This document shows, piece after piece, positions 36,723 to 45,390 of a stretch of 64,000 nt of DNA. Origin of the DNA: Streptomyces longispororuber (GTDB taxonomy: Bacteria > Actinomycetota > Actinomycetes > Streptomycetales > Streptomycetaceae); contig NZ_BNBT01000012.1 in the NCBI RefSeq assembly GCF_014656095.1, positions 38,792 through 102,791 of the forward strand, written 5' to 3'. The first letter of the stretch is position 1. Every line of letters begins with the position of its first letter. The position numbers were made by a program, and so were the translations under genes. Under the pieces are notes generated by a model. It was not told where the DNA came from, ran no database searches, and worked only from the letters and a program-made list of their open reading frames with translations.

Positions 36723-37852
36723 AGAAGTTCGACAAGGAGCGCCTGCTCCTCGCGCTGGCCGGACCGGTCATCGCGCTCGTCGCGGCCATGGTGCTGACCT
36801 CGGTCGTCCTGGTCGCCTCGGGCAAGAACCCGGTCGAGCCGTACACCCTGATGTTCGAGCAGGCCACCTACTCCGACGTCCAGGTACTGATCATCAACGA
36901 GGCCGGGATGTACTACCTGGCCGCCCTCGCGGTGGCCGTCGGCTTCCGCATGAACCTGTTCAACATCGGCGTGGACGGCCAGTACCGCCTCGCCGCGATG
37001 GTCACCGCGGTCGTCGGCGCGCACGTGTCGCTGCCGTCCGCCCTGCAGATCCCGCTGCTGATCGCCGTGGCGATGCTCACCGGCGCCTTCTGGGCGGGCA
37101 TCGCGGGCATCCTCAAGACCACCCGCGGCGTCAGCGAGGTGGTCGCGACGATCATGCTCAACGCCATCGCGACGAGCGTCATCGCCTACCTCACCCTTGA
37201 CGAGAACTTCGGCGTCCCGGTCGGCAACAACAACACCACCGGCGTCATGCACTCCTCCGGCTGGTTCCCCGGCATCGACATGGGCGCCTCCGGCGAGATC
37301 TACGGCTTCGTGATCGTCGCCGCCCTCGCCGGCGTCCTGTACTGGCTGGTCCTCAACCGCACCCGGTTCGGCTTCGACCTGCGCGCCACCGGCGCCTCGG
37401 AGTCCGCCGCCGCGGCCTCCGGCGTCAACGCCAAGCGGATGGTCCTCACCGCCATGCTGATCTCCGGCGCGGTCGCGGGCCTCGCGGGCCTGCCCATCCT
37501 CCTCGGCGACGTGCACACCTACAGCCTGAGCTTCCCCACCGGCCTCGGCTTCACCGGCATCGGCATCGCCCTGCTCGGCCGCAACAGCCCGGTCGGCATC
37601 GCCCTCGCCTCCCTGCTCTGGGCCTTCCTGGTCAAGGCCTCCCAGGCCCTCGACTACAAGGGCTACGACAAGGAGATCGCGGTCATCATGCAGGGCCTGA
37701 TCGTGATCGCCGTCGTGGTCTCGTACGAGGCCGTGCGCCGCTGGGGCCTCAAGCGCCAGCAGCAGCGGGTCGGTGAGGAACTCGCCGCGGCCGCCCGCCG
37801 CGCGGGCACCGGCGGCACCAACGACACCGTGAAGGAGGTGGCTGCGCGATGA
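36719..37852 (+). CDS. ABC nucleoside importer permease 1
   Basis: 377 residues with about eight to ten membrane segments and the BPD_transp_2 fold used by ribose and nucleoside importers. Conserved stretches are FRMNLFNIGVDGQYRLAAM, VSEVVATIMLNAIA and FTGIGIALLGRNSPVGI. ATGA overlaps join it to the ATPase before and the second permease after. It forms the translocation channel with the next protein. Confidence 0.92.
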
Positions 37853-39111
37853 GCACGGCAACCGTCACCAAGGCCGCGCCCGCGCCCGCCGCGCCGGGCC
37901 GCCGCCGCATCTCGCTCCCCGTCCTGCTCCTGATCGTCGCGGGCGTCCTCGTCCTGACGTCCGTCGTCCGCATGGTCACGGACGCCCACGGCATCACCTC
38001 CACCGGGCAGATGTCCGGCGCCCTGCGCCTGGCCGTGCCCATCGGACTCGCGGGCCTCGGCGGCCTGTGGGCCGAGCGTGCCGGCGTGGTCAACATCGGC
38101 CTGGAGGGCATGCTCATCCTCGGCACCTGGTTCGGCGCCTGGGCGGGCTACCAGTGGGGCCCGTGGGTCGGCATCGTCTTCGGCGTCCTCGGCGGCGCCA
38201 TCGGCGGCCTGCTGCACGCGATCGTCACGGTCACGTTCAACGTCAACCACATCGTCTCCGGCGTGGCCCTGAACATCCTCGCCCTCGGCACCACCCGCTA
38301 CCTGTCGACCTTCGCCTTCGAGGGCACCGACGGCGGTACGTCCAAGCAGTCCCCGCCCGTCGAATCGCTCGGCAAGTTCTCCGTGCCGGGCCTGTCCGAC
38401 TGGCTCGTGGACCTCAACCAGAAGCACTGGTTCCTGGTCTCCGACCTCGCGGGCCTGCTCAGCGGGCTGCTCACCGACGTGTCGCCGCTGACCCTGATCG
38501 CGGTCGCCATGGTGCCGCTGAGCTGGTTCGTCCTGTGGCGCACCGCCTTCGGCCTGCGGCTGCGCTCCTGCGGCGAGAACCCGGTCGCGGCGGAGTCCCT
38601 CGGCGTCAACGTCTACAAGTACAAGTACCTGGCGGTCGTGATCTCCGGCGGCCTCGCCGGCCTCGGCGGCGCCTTCCTCTCCCTGGTGGCCTCCAACATC
38701 TACCTGGAGGGCCAGACCGGCGGCCGCGGCTACATCGGCCTCGCCGCGATGATCTTCGGTAACTGGATGCCGGGCGGACTCGCGCTCGGCGCGGGCCTGT
38801 TCGGTTACACCGACAGCCTGAAGCTGCGGGGCGGCGGCACCAACGTCCACGCCCTGCTGCTCCTGCTCGCCATCCTTCTCCTCATCGGGGCGGTCTACCT
38901 GGTGTGGCGCAAGCGCTACGTCCCCGCGGCGGTCACCGCGGCGGTCTCGGCGCTGATGTTCGCCTGGTACGGCCTCACCGACGAGGTGCCCAACCAGGTC
39001 GTGACGGCGACGCCGTACGTGGTGACGCTGCTCGTCCTGTCGCTCTCCGCCCAACGCCTGCGGATGCCGAAGGCGGACGGCATGCCGTACCGGAAGGGGC
39101 AAGGCAAGTGA
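37849..39111 (+). CDS. ABC nucleoside importer permease 2
   Basis: 420 residues with a BPD_transp_2 permease core: LWAERAGVVNIGLEGMLILG, FNVNHIVSGVALNILALG and GRGYIGLAAMIFGNWMPGG. Extra membrane segments at the C-terminus (ALLLLLAILLLIGAVYLVWR and a further pair) make it longer than permease 1. It is joined to its neighbours by four-base overlaps on both sides, the second with the deaminase gene. Confidence 0.92.
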   Translation: MSTATVTKAAPAPAAPGRRRISLPVLLLIVAGVLVLTSVVRMVTDAHGITSTGQMSGALRLAVPIGLAGLGGLWAERAGVVNIGLEGMLILGTWFGAWAGYQWGPWVGIVFGVLGGAIGGLLHAIVTVTFNVNHIVSGVALNILALGTTRYLSTFAFEGTDGGTSKQSPPVESLGKFSVPGLSDWLVDLNQKHWFLVSDLAGLLSGLLTDVSPLTLIAVAMVPLSWFVLWRTAFGLRLRSCGENPVAAESLGVNVYKYKYLAVVISGGLAGLGGAFLSLVASNIYLEGQTGGRGYIGLAAMIFGNWMPGGLALGAGLFGYTDSLKLRGGGTNVHALLLLLAILLLIGAVYLVWRKRYVPAAVTAAVSALMFAWYGLTDEVPNQVVTATPYVVTLLVLSLSAQRLRMPKADGMPYRKGQGK

Positions 39112-39500
39112 CCACCGCTGTCGACTGGGAGGCCCTGCGGGACGCCGCGCGCGCGGCCATGTCCCGTGCGTACGCGCCCTACTCGGGCTTCCCGGTCGGC
39201 GCGGCGGCCCTCGCCGACGACGGCCGCACGGTCACCGGCTGCAACGTCGAGAACGCCTCGTACGGCCTCGGCCTGTGCGCCGAGTGCGGTCTGATCTCGC
39301 AGCTCCAGCTCACCGGCGGCGGCCGGCTCACGCACTTCACCTGCGTGGACGGCAAGGGCGACGTCCTCATGCCGTGCGGCCGCTGCCGCCAGCTCCTGTA
39401 CGAGTTCGGCGGCCCGGGGCTGCTCCTGGAGACGGCGTCGGGCGTCCGCACGCTCGGCGAACTCCTCCCGGACGCGTTCGGCCCCGAGCACCTGAGCTGA
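39108..39500 (+). CDS. cdd: Cytidine deaminase
   Basis: 130 residues from GTG 39108, overlapping the permease stop (GTGA). It is the short tetrameric type. Zinc ligands are C57 of CAEC and C90/C93 of PCGRCRQ, with catalytic E59. It deaminates cytidine and deoxycytidine to uridine and deoxyuridine. Its place in the importer operon shows that imported nucleosides are processed at once; the phosphorylase gene follows. AYAPYSGFPVGAAAL is the family N-terminal motif. Confidence 0.95.
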   Translation: MTTAVDWEALRDAARAAMSRAYAPYSGFPVGAAALADDGRTVTGCNVENASYGLGLCAECGLISQLQLTGGGRLTHFTCVDGKGDVLMPCGRCRQLLYEFGGPGLLLETASGVRTLGELLPDAFGPEHLS

Positions 39501-39528
39501 ACCCGCGCCCCGGGCGCCCGGCTCCGGA

Positions 39529-39557
39529 GAAGGCCCCCGCCGTCGGCGTGGGCCTTC
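39529..39557 (+). terminator. Hairpin after cytidine deaminase
   Basis: GAAGGCCC and GGGCCTTC (39529-39536 and 39550-39557) form an 8-bp stem, extended by weaker pairing in the loop. It lies between the deaminase stop and the deoA operator. Confidence 0.6.
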
Positions 39558-39571
39558 GTCAACTCCCCTTC

Positions 39572-39585
39572 TCTATGCGCGTAGA
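39572..39585 (+). promoter_or_regulatory. Candidate nucleoside-regulon operator before deoA
   Basis: TCTATGCGCGTAGA matches the palindrome TCTACGCGCGTAGA at 13 of 14 positions. TAGAGT overlapping its right half could be the -10 element. It lies 45 bp before the start codon of the phosphorylase. Confidence 0.75.
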
Positions 39586-39630
39586 GTCGCCCTCTGCGCA
39601 CCACTGCCACAGCCGGAAGGACTTGTTGTC

Positions 39631-40908
39631 ATGGACGTCATCTCCGTCATCCGCACCAAGCGGGACCGCGGCGAGCTGAGCGACGAGCAGATCGACTGGG
39701 TCATCGACGCGTACACGCGCGGCGCCGTCGCCGACGAGCAGATGTCGGCCCTCGCGATGGCCATCCTGCTCAACGGCATGAACCGCCGGGAGATCGCCCG
39801 CTGGACGGCGGCGATGATCGCCTCCGGCGAGCGCATGGACTTCTCGTCCCTGACCCGCCCCACCGCCGACAAGCACTCCACCGGCGGCGTCGGCGACAAG
39901 ATCACGCTGCCGCTCGCCCCGCTGGTCGCCGCCTGCGGCGCGGCCGTGCCGCAGCTCTCCGGGCGCGGCCTCGGCCACACCGGCGGCACCCTGGACAAGC
40001 TGGAGGCGATCCCCGGCTGGCGCGCCCTGCTCTCCAACGAGGAGATGCTGAACGTCCTGGACGGCGTCGGCTCGGTCATCTGCGCGGCGGGCGACGGCCT
40101 GGCCCCCGCCGACAAGAAGCTGTACGCGCTGCGCGACGTGACCGGCACGGTGGAGGCGATCCCGCTGATCGCCTCCTCCATCATGTCGAAGAAGATCGCG
40201 GAGGGGACGGGCTCGCTCGTCCTGGACGTGAAGGTCGGCAGCGGCGCGTTCATGAAGACGATCGAGGACGCGCGGGAGCTGGCCTCCACGATGGTCGGCC
40301 TCGGCACCGACCACGGCGTGCGCACGGTCGCCCTGCTCACCGACATGTCCACGCCGCTCGGCCTGACCGCGGGCAACGCGCTGGAGGTCCGCGAGTCCGT
40401 CGAGGTCCTGGCGGGCGGCGGCCCGGCCGACGTGGTCGAGCTGACCCTCGCCCTGGCCCGCGAGATGCTCGACGCGGCGGGCCTGCCGGACGCGGACCCG
40501 GCGAAGGCGCTGGCGGACGGCTCCGCGATGGACGTCTGGCGCCGCATGATCACCGCGCAGGGCGGCGACCCGGACGCGGCCCTGCCCGTGGCCCGCGAGA
40601 CCCACGTCGTCACGGCCCCGGCCTCCGGCGTCCTCACCCGCCTCGACGCGTACGACGTCGGCGTCGCGGCCTGGCGCCTCGGCGCGGGCCGGGCCCGCAA
40701 GGAGGACCCGGTGCAGGCCGGGGCGGGCGTCGAACTGCACGCGAAGCCGGGCGAGACCGTGACCGCCGGGCAGCCGCTCCTCACCCTCCACACGGACACC
40801 CCGGAGCGCTTCGCGTACGCCCTGGAGTCCCTGGAGCACGCCTACGACATCGCCCCCGCGGGCACGGCCTTCTCGGCCGCCCCGATCATCCTGGACCGCG
40901 TGGGCTGA
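39631..40908 (+). CDS. deoA: Thymidine/pyrimidine-nucleoside phosphorylase
   Basis: 425 residues, normal length for the family. The signature SGRGLGHTGGTLDKLE and the phosphate-binding KHSTGGVGDKITLPL are intact, and the C-terminal PYNP domain (VTAPASGVLTRLDAYDVGVA) is present. It splits thymidine, deoxyuridine or uridine with phosphate into base and (deoxy)ribose-1-phosphate. It has its own promoter and operator, separate from the importer-cdd operon. A GGAAGGA site lies before ATG 39631. Product flow leads to deoxyribose-phosphate aldolase at 62814. Confidence 0.94.
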   Translation: MDVISVIRTKRDRGELSDEQIDWVIDAYTRGAVADEQMSALAMAILLNGMNRREIARWTAAMIASGERMDFSSLTRPTADKHSTGGVGDKITLPLAPLVAACGAAVPQLSGRGLGHTGGTLDKLEAIPGWRALLSNEEMLNVLDGVGSVICAAGDGLAPADKKLYALRDVTGTVEAIPLIASSIMSKKIAEGTGSLVLDVKVGSGAFMKTIEDARELASTMVGLGTDHGVRTVALLTDMSTPLGLTAGNALEVRESVEVLAGGGPADVVELTLALAREMLDAAGLPDADPAKALADGSAMDVWRRMITAQGGDPDAALPVARETHVVTAPASGVLTRLDAYDVGVAAWRLGAGRARKEDPVQAGAGVELHAKPGETVTAGQPLLTLHTDTPERFAYALESLEHAYDIAPAGTAFSAAPIILDRVG

Positions 40909-41011
40909 TCCTCCGAACCCGGGCCCGGGAAGCAACACCCCTGGCCCGGGCCCGGGAAGCAACGCCCCTCACCGGACCTGGGAGCAACGCCCCCCCAGCT
41001 CCCGCCCCTCC

Positions 41012-41237
41012 GTCTGGGGCTCCGCCCCTTTCCCCCTCCACGGCGCTCCGCGCCTCGTCCTCAAACGCCGGACGGGCTGGGAACCGCGCCGAGCCACGGC
41101 TGGATCGGTTCCTGCGGTGCCTGGGTAAGGAAGGGCGACTGGCACAGTACCGAGCGGGCGGGAGATTTCAGCCCGTCCGGCGTTTGAGGACGAGGCGCGG
41201 AGCGCCGATGAGGGGGGCGAGGGGCGCAGCCCCAGAC
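41012..41237. repeat. Long imperfect inverted repeat, arms of about 69 bp
   Basis: The left arm 41012-41080 and right arm 41169-41237 are inverted copies around about 88 bp. Each arm contains GTCTGGGGCTC/GCGCCCC, a GGCGCTCCGCGCCTCGTCC stretch and TCAAACGCCGGACGGGCTG. I recognise this as a type of intergenic palindrome often seen in Streptomyces genomes. It follows deoA and may end its transcript. The right arm reaches to 34 bp before the STAS gene. Confidence 0.75.
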
Positions 41238-41270
41238 AGGGCGGCGGCAGGGGAGGGCGCGGGTTCACCG

Positions 41271-41672
41271 ATGAGTTCGGGGGAGTGGGGCGGTCCTTTG
41301 TGCGTGGCAGCTTCCGATGAGAACCCCGCGAACCTCATGGTCCTCACCGGGCCCGTCCGCCAGGAGGACATTCCGGCGCTCTGCGCCGAGCTGGACCGGG
41401 TGGCCCGGCCCGGCCAGGGCCCCGTCGTGTGCGACCTGCGCGGCGTCACCACGGCCGACCTGGCCACGGTCGACGCCGTGGCCCGGCTGCGGCTGGCCGC
41501 GCGCAGGGCGGGGGTGGGGCTGCGGCTGCGCGGCCCCACCCCGGCCCTGTGGGCCCTGCTCGGCCTGGTCGGCCTCGCGGAGCTATGCGTCGAGGTGGAG
41601 CGGCACCCCGAAGAGCGGGAACCACCGCTGGGTGTCGAGGAAGCAGTGGAATCCGGCGACGCGGCCCTCTGA
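41271..41672 (+). CDS. STAS-domain protein (anti-sigma-factor-antagonist-like)
   Basis: 133 residues from ATG 41271. PANLMVLTGPVRQEDIPALC and PVVCDLRGVTTADLATVDAV match a STAS fold, where D-L-R-G-V-T/D-S is the usual phosphorylation loop. Here the serine/threonine position reads TTADLAT, so a phosphorylatable threonine is possible. Such proteins bind anti-sigma kinases or act in membrane-stress signalling. Its last 90 bases overlap the end of the reverse-strand sigma-factor gene. Partner unknown. Confidence 0.75.
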   Translation: MSSGEWGGPLCVAASDENPANLMVLTGPVRQEDIPALCAELDRVARPGQGPVVCDLRGVTTADLATVDAVARLRLAARRAGVGLRLRGPTPALWALLGLVGLAELCVEVERHPEEREPPLGVEEAVESGDAAL

Positions 41673-42566
41673 GATCTCGATGACCTGGATCGCCCAGGGC
41701 ATGTAGCCGCCGTTGTCCGGGTCGGGCTTGTACTGCGCGAAGCCGGGTGTGCCGTTGACCGCGACCGGCAGGAGCCGGGAGCCCGCGCACGGCGCGCCCA
41801 TCGTCGACATGAAGCCGGTGATGTCCCGCGGCCCGCGCAGCCACAGGTCGAACGGGGGCATCGTCATGACGGCGTCCTCGTGGAGCAGGGCCGTCAGGGC
41901 CGCCATGTCGTACCCCTCGAAGGCCTTCACGTAGCGGTCGAGGAGCTTGCGCTGGTCCTCGTCCAGCGGGTCGGACGTGGCGGGGTCGTCCGCGGGGCGC
42001 TCGGCGAGGGTCGCGCGGGCCCGCTGGAGGGCGCTGTTCACGGAGGCGACCGTGGTGCCGAGGAGCTCGGCGACCTCGCTCGCCTTCCACGCGAGCACCT
42101 CGCGCAGGATCAGCACCGCCCGCTGCTTGGCGGGCAGTTGCTGGAGCGCGGCGACGAAGGCGAGCCGCACCGACTCCTTGGCGACGGCCGCCTCCTCGGG
42201 GCCGGAGGCGGCGGGCAGCACGCGGGCGTCCGGTATCGGCTCCAGCCAGACGTTGTCCGCGCGGGGGGTGAGGGCCGCCTGCGCCAGCGGCGTGGACGCG
42301 GTCAGGTCCATGGGGCGGGCGCGGCGGTTGCCCGCGTTCAGCATGTCCAGGCAGACGTTGGTCGCGATGCGGTACAGCCAGGAGCGGAGGCTGGAGCGGC
42401 CCTCGAACTTCTCGTAGCTCCGCCAGGCGCGGACCATCGTGTCCTGCACGGCGTCCTCGGCCTCGAAGGCCGAGCCCAGCATGCGGTAGCAGTACCCCGT
42501 GAGCTCGACGCGGTACTTCTCGAGACTGGCGTCCAGCTCCGTGGTCGCCCCGACAACCTTGCTCAT
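41583..42566 (-). CDS. ECF sigma factor with C-terminal SnoaL-like domain (SigX5/SigJ type)
   Basis: 327 residues from ATG 42566. Region 2 is visible as YCYRMLGSAFEAEDAVQDTM followed by RAWRSYEKFEG, and region 4 as LPAKQRAVLILREVLAWKAS then VAELLGTTVASVNSALQRAR. The last 120 residues (LLDRYVKAFEGYDMAALTAL; LHEDAVMTMPPFDLWLRG) form a SnoaL-like domain. Sigma factors with this extension form a subfamily about 320-340 residues long, regulated through the extra domain instead of a classical anti-sigma factor. The gene is convergent with and overlaps the STAS gene. Confidence 0.9.
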   Translation of the reverse strand: MSKVVGATTELDASLEKYRVELTGYCYRMLGSAFEAEDAVQDTMVRAWRSYEKFEGRSSLRSWLYRIATNVCLDMLNAGNRRARPMDLTASTPLAQAALTPRADNVWLEPIPDARVLPAASGPEEAAVAKESVRLAFVAALQQLPAKQRAVLILREVLAWKASEVAELLGTTVASVNSALQRARATLAERPADDPATSDPLDEDQRKLLDRYVKAFEGYDMAALTALLHEDAVMTMPPFDLWLRGPRDITGFMSTMGAPCAGSRLLPVAVNGTPGFAQYKPDPDNGGYMPWAIQVIEISEGRVAGFHCFLDTQRWFPLFGVPLHLDA

Positions 42567-42741
42567 CCCAACCCACCCCAGTGCCCGTGCCGGCCGGCGC
42601 CGGCTCCCCGCGGACCCGTGTCCGCGGGGTGCGGAAGTGTCCGTACTCCGGAAGCTACCGCAGCCCACTGACAACGGCCCCCGGAGCGGGGAAATCAGCA
42701 GGTCACGGGGTGGTCGCGCCCCCCGCCCGGGCGCCGGGCCC

Positions 42742-44040
42742 TCAGTGGTGGGCGCCCGCGGCCGTCAGGCCGCGCGCCACCCGCGTCCCGTACAGGGTGA
42801 TGCCGACGACGCCGGTCACCGCGAGCACGCCGAGCGCGACCGTGCCGCCCCAGCCGCCGGAGTGGAAGGCGACCGCGCCGAGCGTGCCGCCCGCGCTGCT
42901 GCCGACGTAGTACGCGGACTGGTAGAGCGCGGAGGCCTGCGCGCGGCCCGTCGTGGCCGTGCGGCTCACCGACGAGGACGCCACCGCGTGGCCCGCGAAG
43001 AAGCCCGCGGTGATCAGCACGAGGCCGAGCAGGACCAGGAGCAGCGCGGACGACAGGGACAGCAGCAGACCGGCGGCCGTCGTGCCCGCGCCCAGGTAGA
43101 GGGCGCCGCGGCGGCCGAGGCGGCCCACCAGCTTCCCGGCCGCCGCCGAGGAGGCCGTACCGACCAGGTAGACGAGGAAGATCGAGCCGATGACGCCCTG
43201 CGGCAGCGAGAACGGCGCCTCGGTGAGGCGGTAGCCGATCACCGTGTACACCGCGCCGAACACCGTCATGAACAGCGCGCCGATCGCGTACAGGCGGCAC
43301 AGCAGCGGGTTCGCCAGGTGGGTGCGCACCGTGCGGCCCAGCGACCGCGGGCTGAGCGTGCCCGGCGTGAAGTGGCGCGGCGCGGGCAGCAGCGCGCGGA
43401 AGGCCAGCGCGCACAGCACCGCGACGGCACCGACCACGGCGAGCGCCCAGCGCCAGCCCCAGGCCTGCGCCACCCAGCCGGTGACGATGCGGCCGCTCAT
43501 GCCGCCGATGGAGTTGCCCGCCACGAACATGCCGATCGCGGCGACCAGCGCCTTGGGCCGCACCTCCTCGGCGAGGTACGCCATGGCGGAGGCGGGCAGC
43601 CCGGCGAGCGCGGCGCCCTGCACGGCGCGCAGCGCGATCAGCGCGCCCACGGAGGGGGCGAGGGGCACCAGCAGGCCGACCACGACGGCGACGGCCAGCG
43701 AGGCGGTCATCAGGGTCCGGCGGCCGTACCGCTCCGACAGGGCGCTCAGCGGCAGCACGCACAGCGCGAGGGCGCCGGTCGCGGCCGACACGGTCCAGCT
43801 CGCCGTGGACGCGCTCGCGCCCAGGTCGGCGGAGATCAGGGGGAGCAGGGCCTGCGTGGAGTACAGCAGGGCGAAGGTGGCGACGCCCGCGAGGAAGAGC
43901 GCGAAGCTCATGCGGCGGTAGCCGGGGCCTCCGGGTGCCATGCGGCTGTCGTCGGTCGTACGGGGTGCGGCGGGTGCGGGGGACGCTGGGGGAAGGGCGG
44001 CCGCGTGGGTGGCGGTCGCCCCGCTACTGGCAGGAGGCAT
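42742..44040 (-). CDS. MFS transporter (drug-efflux type)
   Basis: 432 residues from ATG 44040, with 12 predicted membrane segments after a short proline/alanine-rich N-terminus. LPLSALSERYGRRTLM is the MFS motif between segments 2 and 3, and NSIGGMSGRIVTGWVAQAWG lies in the middle. Such proteins export small molecules by proton antiport. It is divergent from the LysR gene 64 bp away, which is the usual arrangement for a transporter controlled by its neighbour. No ribosome site is visible; ATG 44112, overlapping the LysR gene, is less likely. Confidence 0.85.
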   Translation of the reverse strand: MPPASSGATATHAAALPPASPAPAAPRTTDDSRMAPGGPGYRRMSFALFLAGVATFALLYSTQALLPLISADLGASASTASWTVSAATGALALCVLPLSALSERYGRRTLMTASLAVAVVVGLLVPLAPSVGALIALRAVQGAALAGLPASAMAYLAEEVRPKALVAAIGMFVAGNSIGGMSGRIVTGWVAQAWGWRWALAVVGAVAVLCALAFRALLPAPRHFTPGTLSPRSLGRTVRTHLANPLLCRLYAIGALFMTVFGAVYTVIGYRLTEAPFSLPQGVIGSIFLVYLVGTASSAAAGKLVGRLGRRGALYLGAGTTAAGLLLSLSSALLLVLLGLVLITAGFFAGHAVASSSVSRTATTGRAQASALYQSAYYVGSSAGGTLGAVAFHSGGWGGTVALGVLAVTGVVGITLYGTRVARGLTAAGAHH

Positions 44041-44066
44041 GTCCCGAACGTAGGACCGCCCCGCCT

Positions 44067-44083
44067 CATGCGTCCAATGCATG
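44067..44083. promoter_or_regulatory. Candidate LysR operator in the divergent promoter region
   Basis: CATGC-N7-GCATG is a perfect inverted repeat in the 63-bp gap between the transporter and the LysR regulator, the usual place for a LysR-type recognition site. Confidence 0.5.
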
Positions 44084-44103
44084 GAACGGCCATAATCCAT
44101 CCC

Positions 44104-45066
44104 ATGGAGCATCAGCGGAGGTCAGCGGCGCGGCTGTCGCAGAACAGTGACACAGAGGACACAGATCACATCGTGCGCCTGCTCGCCCCGCGGCTCGCGT
44201 ACTTCGCCGGGGTCGCCCGCACCGAGCACGTCACGCGCGCCGCCCAGGAGCTCCAGGTGCCGCAGTCCACGCTGTCCCGGGCGCTCGTACGCCTGGAGAG
44301 GGACCTGGGCGTCGACCTCTTCGCGCGGCACGGCCGCACGGTGTCGCTCACCCCGGCGGGCCGCACCTTCCTCGCCTCTGTCGAGCGCGCGCTCGCGGAG
44401 GTCGGCAGGGCCGCGGAGTCCGTCCGCGCCGACGCCGACCCCGCCTCGGGCAAGGTGGCGTTCGGGTTCCTGCACACCATGGGCTCCGAGACCGTGCCCG
44501 GCCTGATCCGCGCCTTCCGCGCCGACCACCCGCGGGTGCGCTTCAGCCTGGTGCAGAACTACGGCGAGGCCATGCTGGAGGGGCTGCGCGCGGGCGAGCT
44601 CGACCTGTGCCTGACCTCGCCGGTGCCGGACGCGCCCGACCTGGTCGCCCGCCGCCTGGACGAGCAGCGCCTCAGGCTCGTCGTGCCGGACGACCACCGG
44701 CTCGCCGGGCGCAAGCGGGTGCGCCTGGCGGAGGCCGCCGACGAGGCCTTCGTGACCCTGGAGCCGGGGTACGGGCTGCGCCGGATCACGGACGCGCTCT
44801 GCGCCGAGGCCGGGTTCAAGCCGCGGGTCGCCTTCGAGGGGGAGGAGGCGGAGACCTTGCGGGGCCTGGTGGCCGCGGGCCTCGGTGTGGCCCTGCTGCC
44901 GCCGCCCGCCGTGGCCCGGCCGGGCGTCGTCGAGCTGACGGTCACCGGGCAGCGGGCGGTCCGCGAGATCGGGGTGGCCTGGCTGGACGGCCACCCGGAC
45001 ACGGCCCCGGTGGCGGCCTTCAAGCGGTTCCTGCTGGGCAGGCGGGGCCAGTTGCTGCCGCGGTGA
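44104..45066 (+). CDS. LysR-family transcriptional regulator
   Basis: 320 residues. The N-terminal winged helix reads ARTEHVTRAAQELQVPQSTL then SRALVRLERDLGVDLFARHG, and the substrate domain includes GKVAFGFLHTMGSETVPGLI and LRGLVAAGLGVALLPP. A 25-residue tail precedes the helix-turn-helix. It probably controls the divergent MFS gene and itself. Ligand unknown. Confidence 0.9.
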   Translation: MEHQRRSAARLSQNSDTEDTDHIVRLLAPRLAYFAGVARTEHVTRAAQELQVPQSTLSRALVRLERDLGVDLFARHGRTVSLTPAGRTFLASVERALAEVGRAAESVRADADPASGKVAFGFLHTMGSETVPGLIRAFRADHPRVRFSLVQNYGEAMLEGLRAGELDLCLTSPVPDAPDLVARRLDEQRLRLVVPDDHRLAGRKRVRLAEAADEAFVTLEPGYGLRRITDALCAEAGFKPRVAFEGEEAETLRGLVAAGLGVALLPPPAVARPGVVELTVTGQRAVREIGVAWLDGHPDTAPVAAFKRFLLGRRGQLLPR

Positions 45067-45072
45067 GGGCGT

Positions 45073-45114
45073 CCCGCGGCCCGTGGCCCGCGACCCGCGG
45101 CCCGTGGCCCGCGA
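45073..45114. repeat. 21-bp tandem duplication after the LysR gene
   Basis: CCGCGGCCCGTGGCCCGCGAC is present twice in tandem just past the LysR stop, followed by a third degenerate copy. The remaining sequence to 45390 holds no recognised gene; it contains the promoter of the next gene. Confidence 0.65.
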
Positions 45115-45390
45115 CCCGCAGCCCGCGACCTGCGACCCGTACCTGACGGAACGTCAAAATGCCCCATCCATAGGGGTATGGGCAGGACCGGTCAGTAGGA
45201 CGAGTTGCACATGCTGCAACCAAACGGGTCCGGGCTGGCAGTTCGGACACTTTTAACGGTCAAGGTGTTGCGCCACGCCCGTCCCACTGGTCTAGTCTCT
45301 TGATCGATCATCGTTCGATGCGTCTTCAACTTCCCTTGGCGTCATGCCCGTTGGGCCGACATCGTCATGCGCGAGACAAGTGAGGCACAC

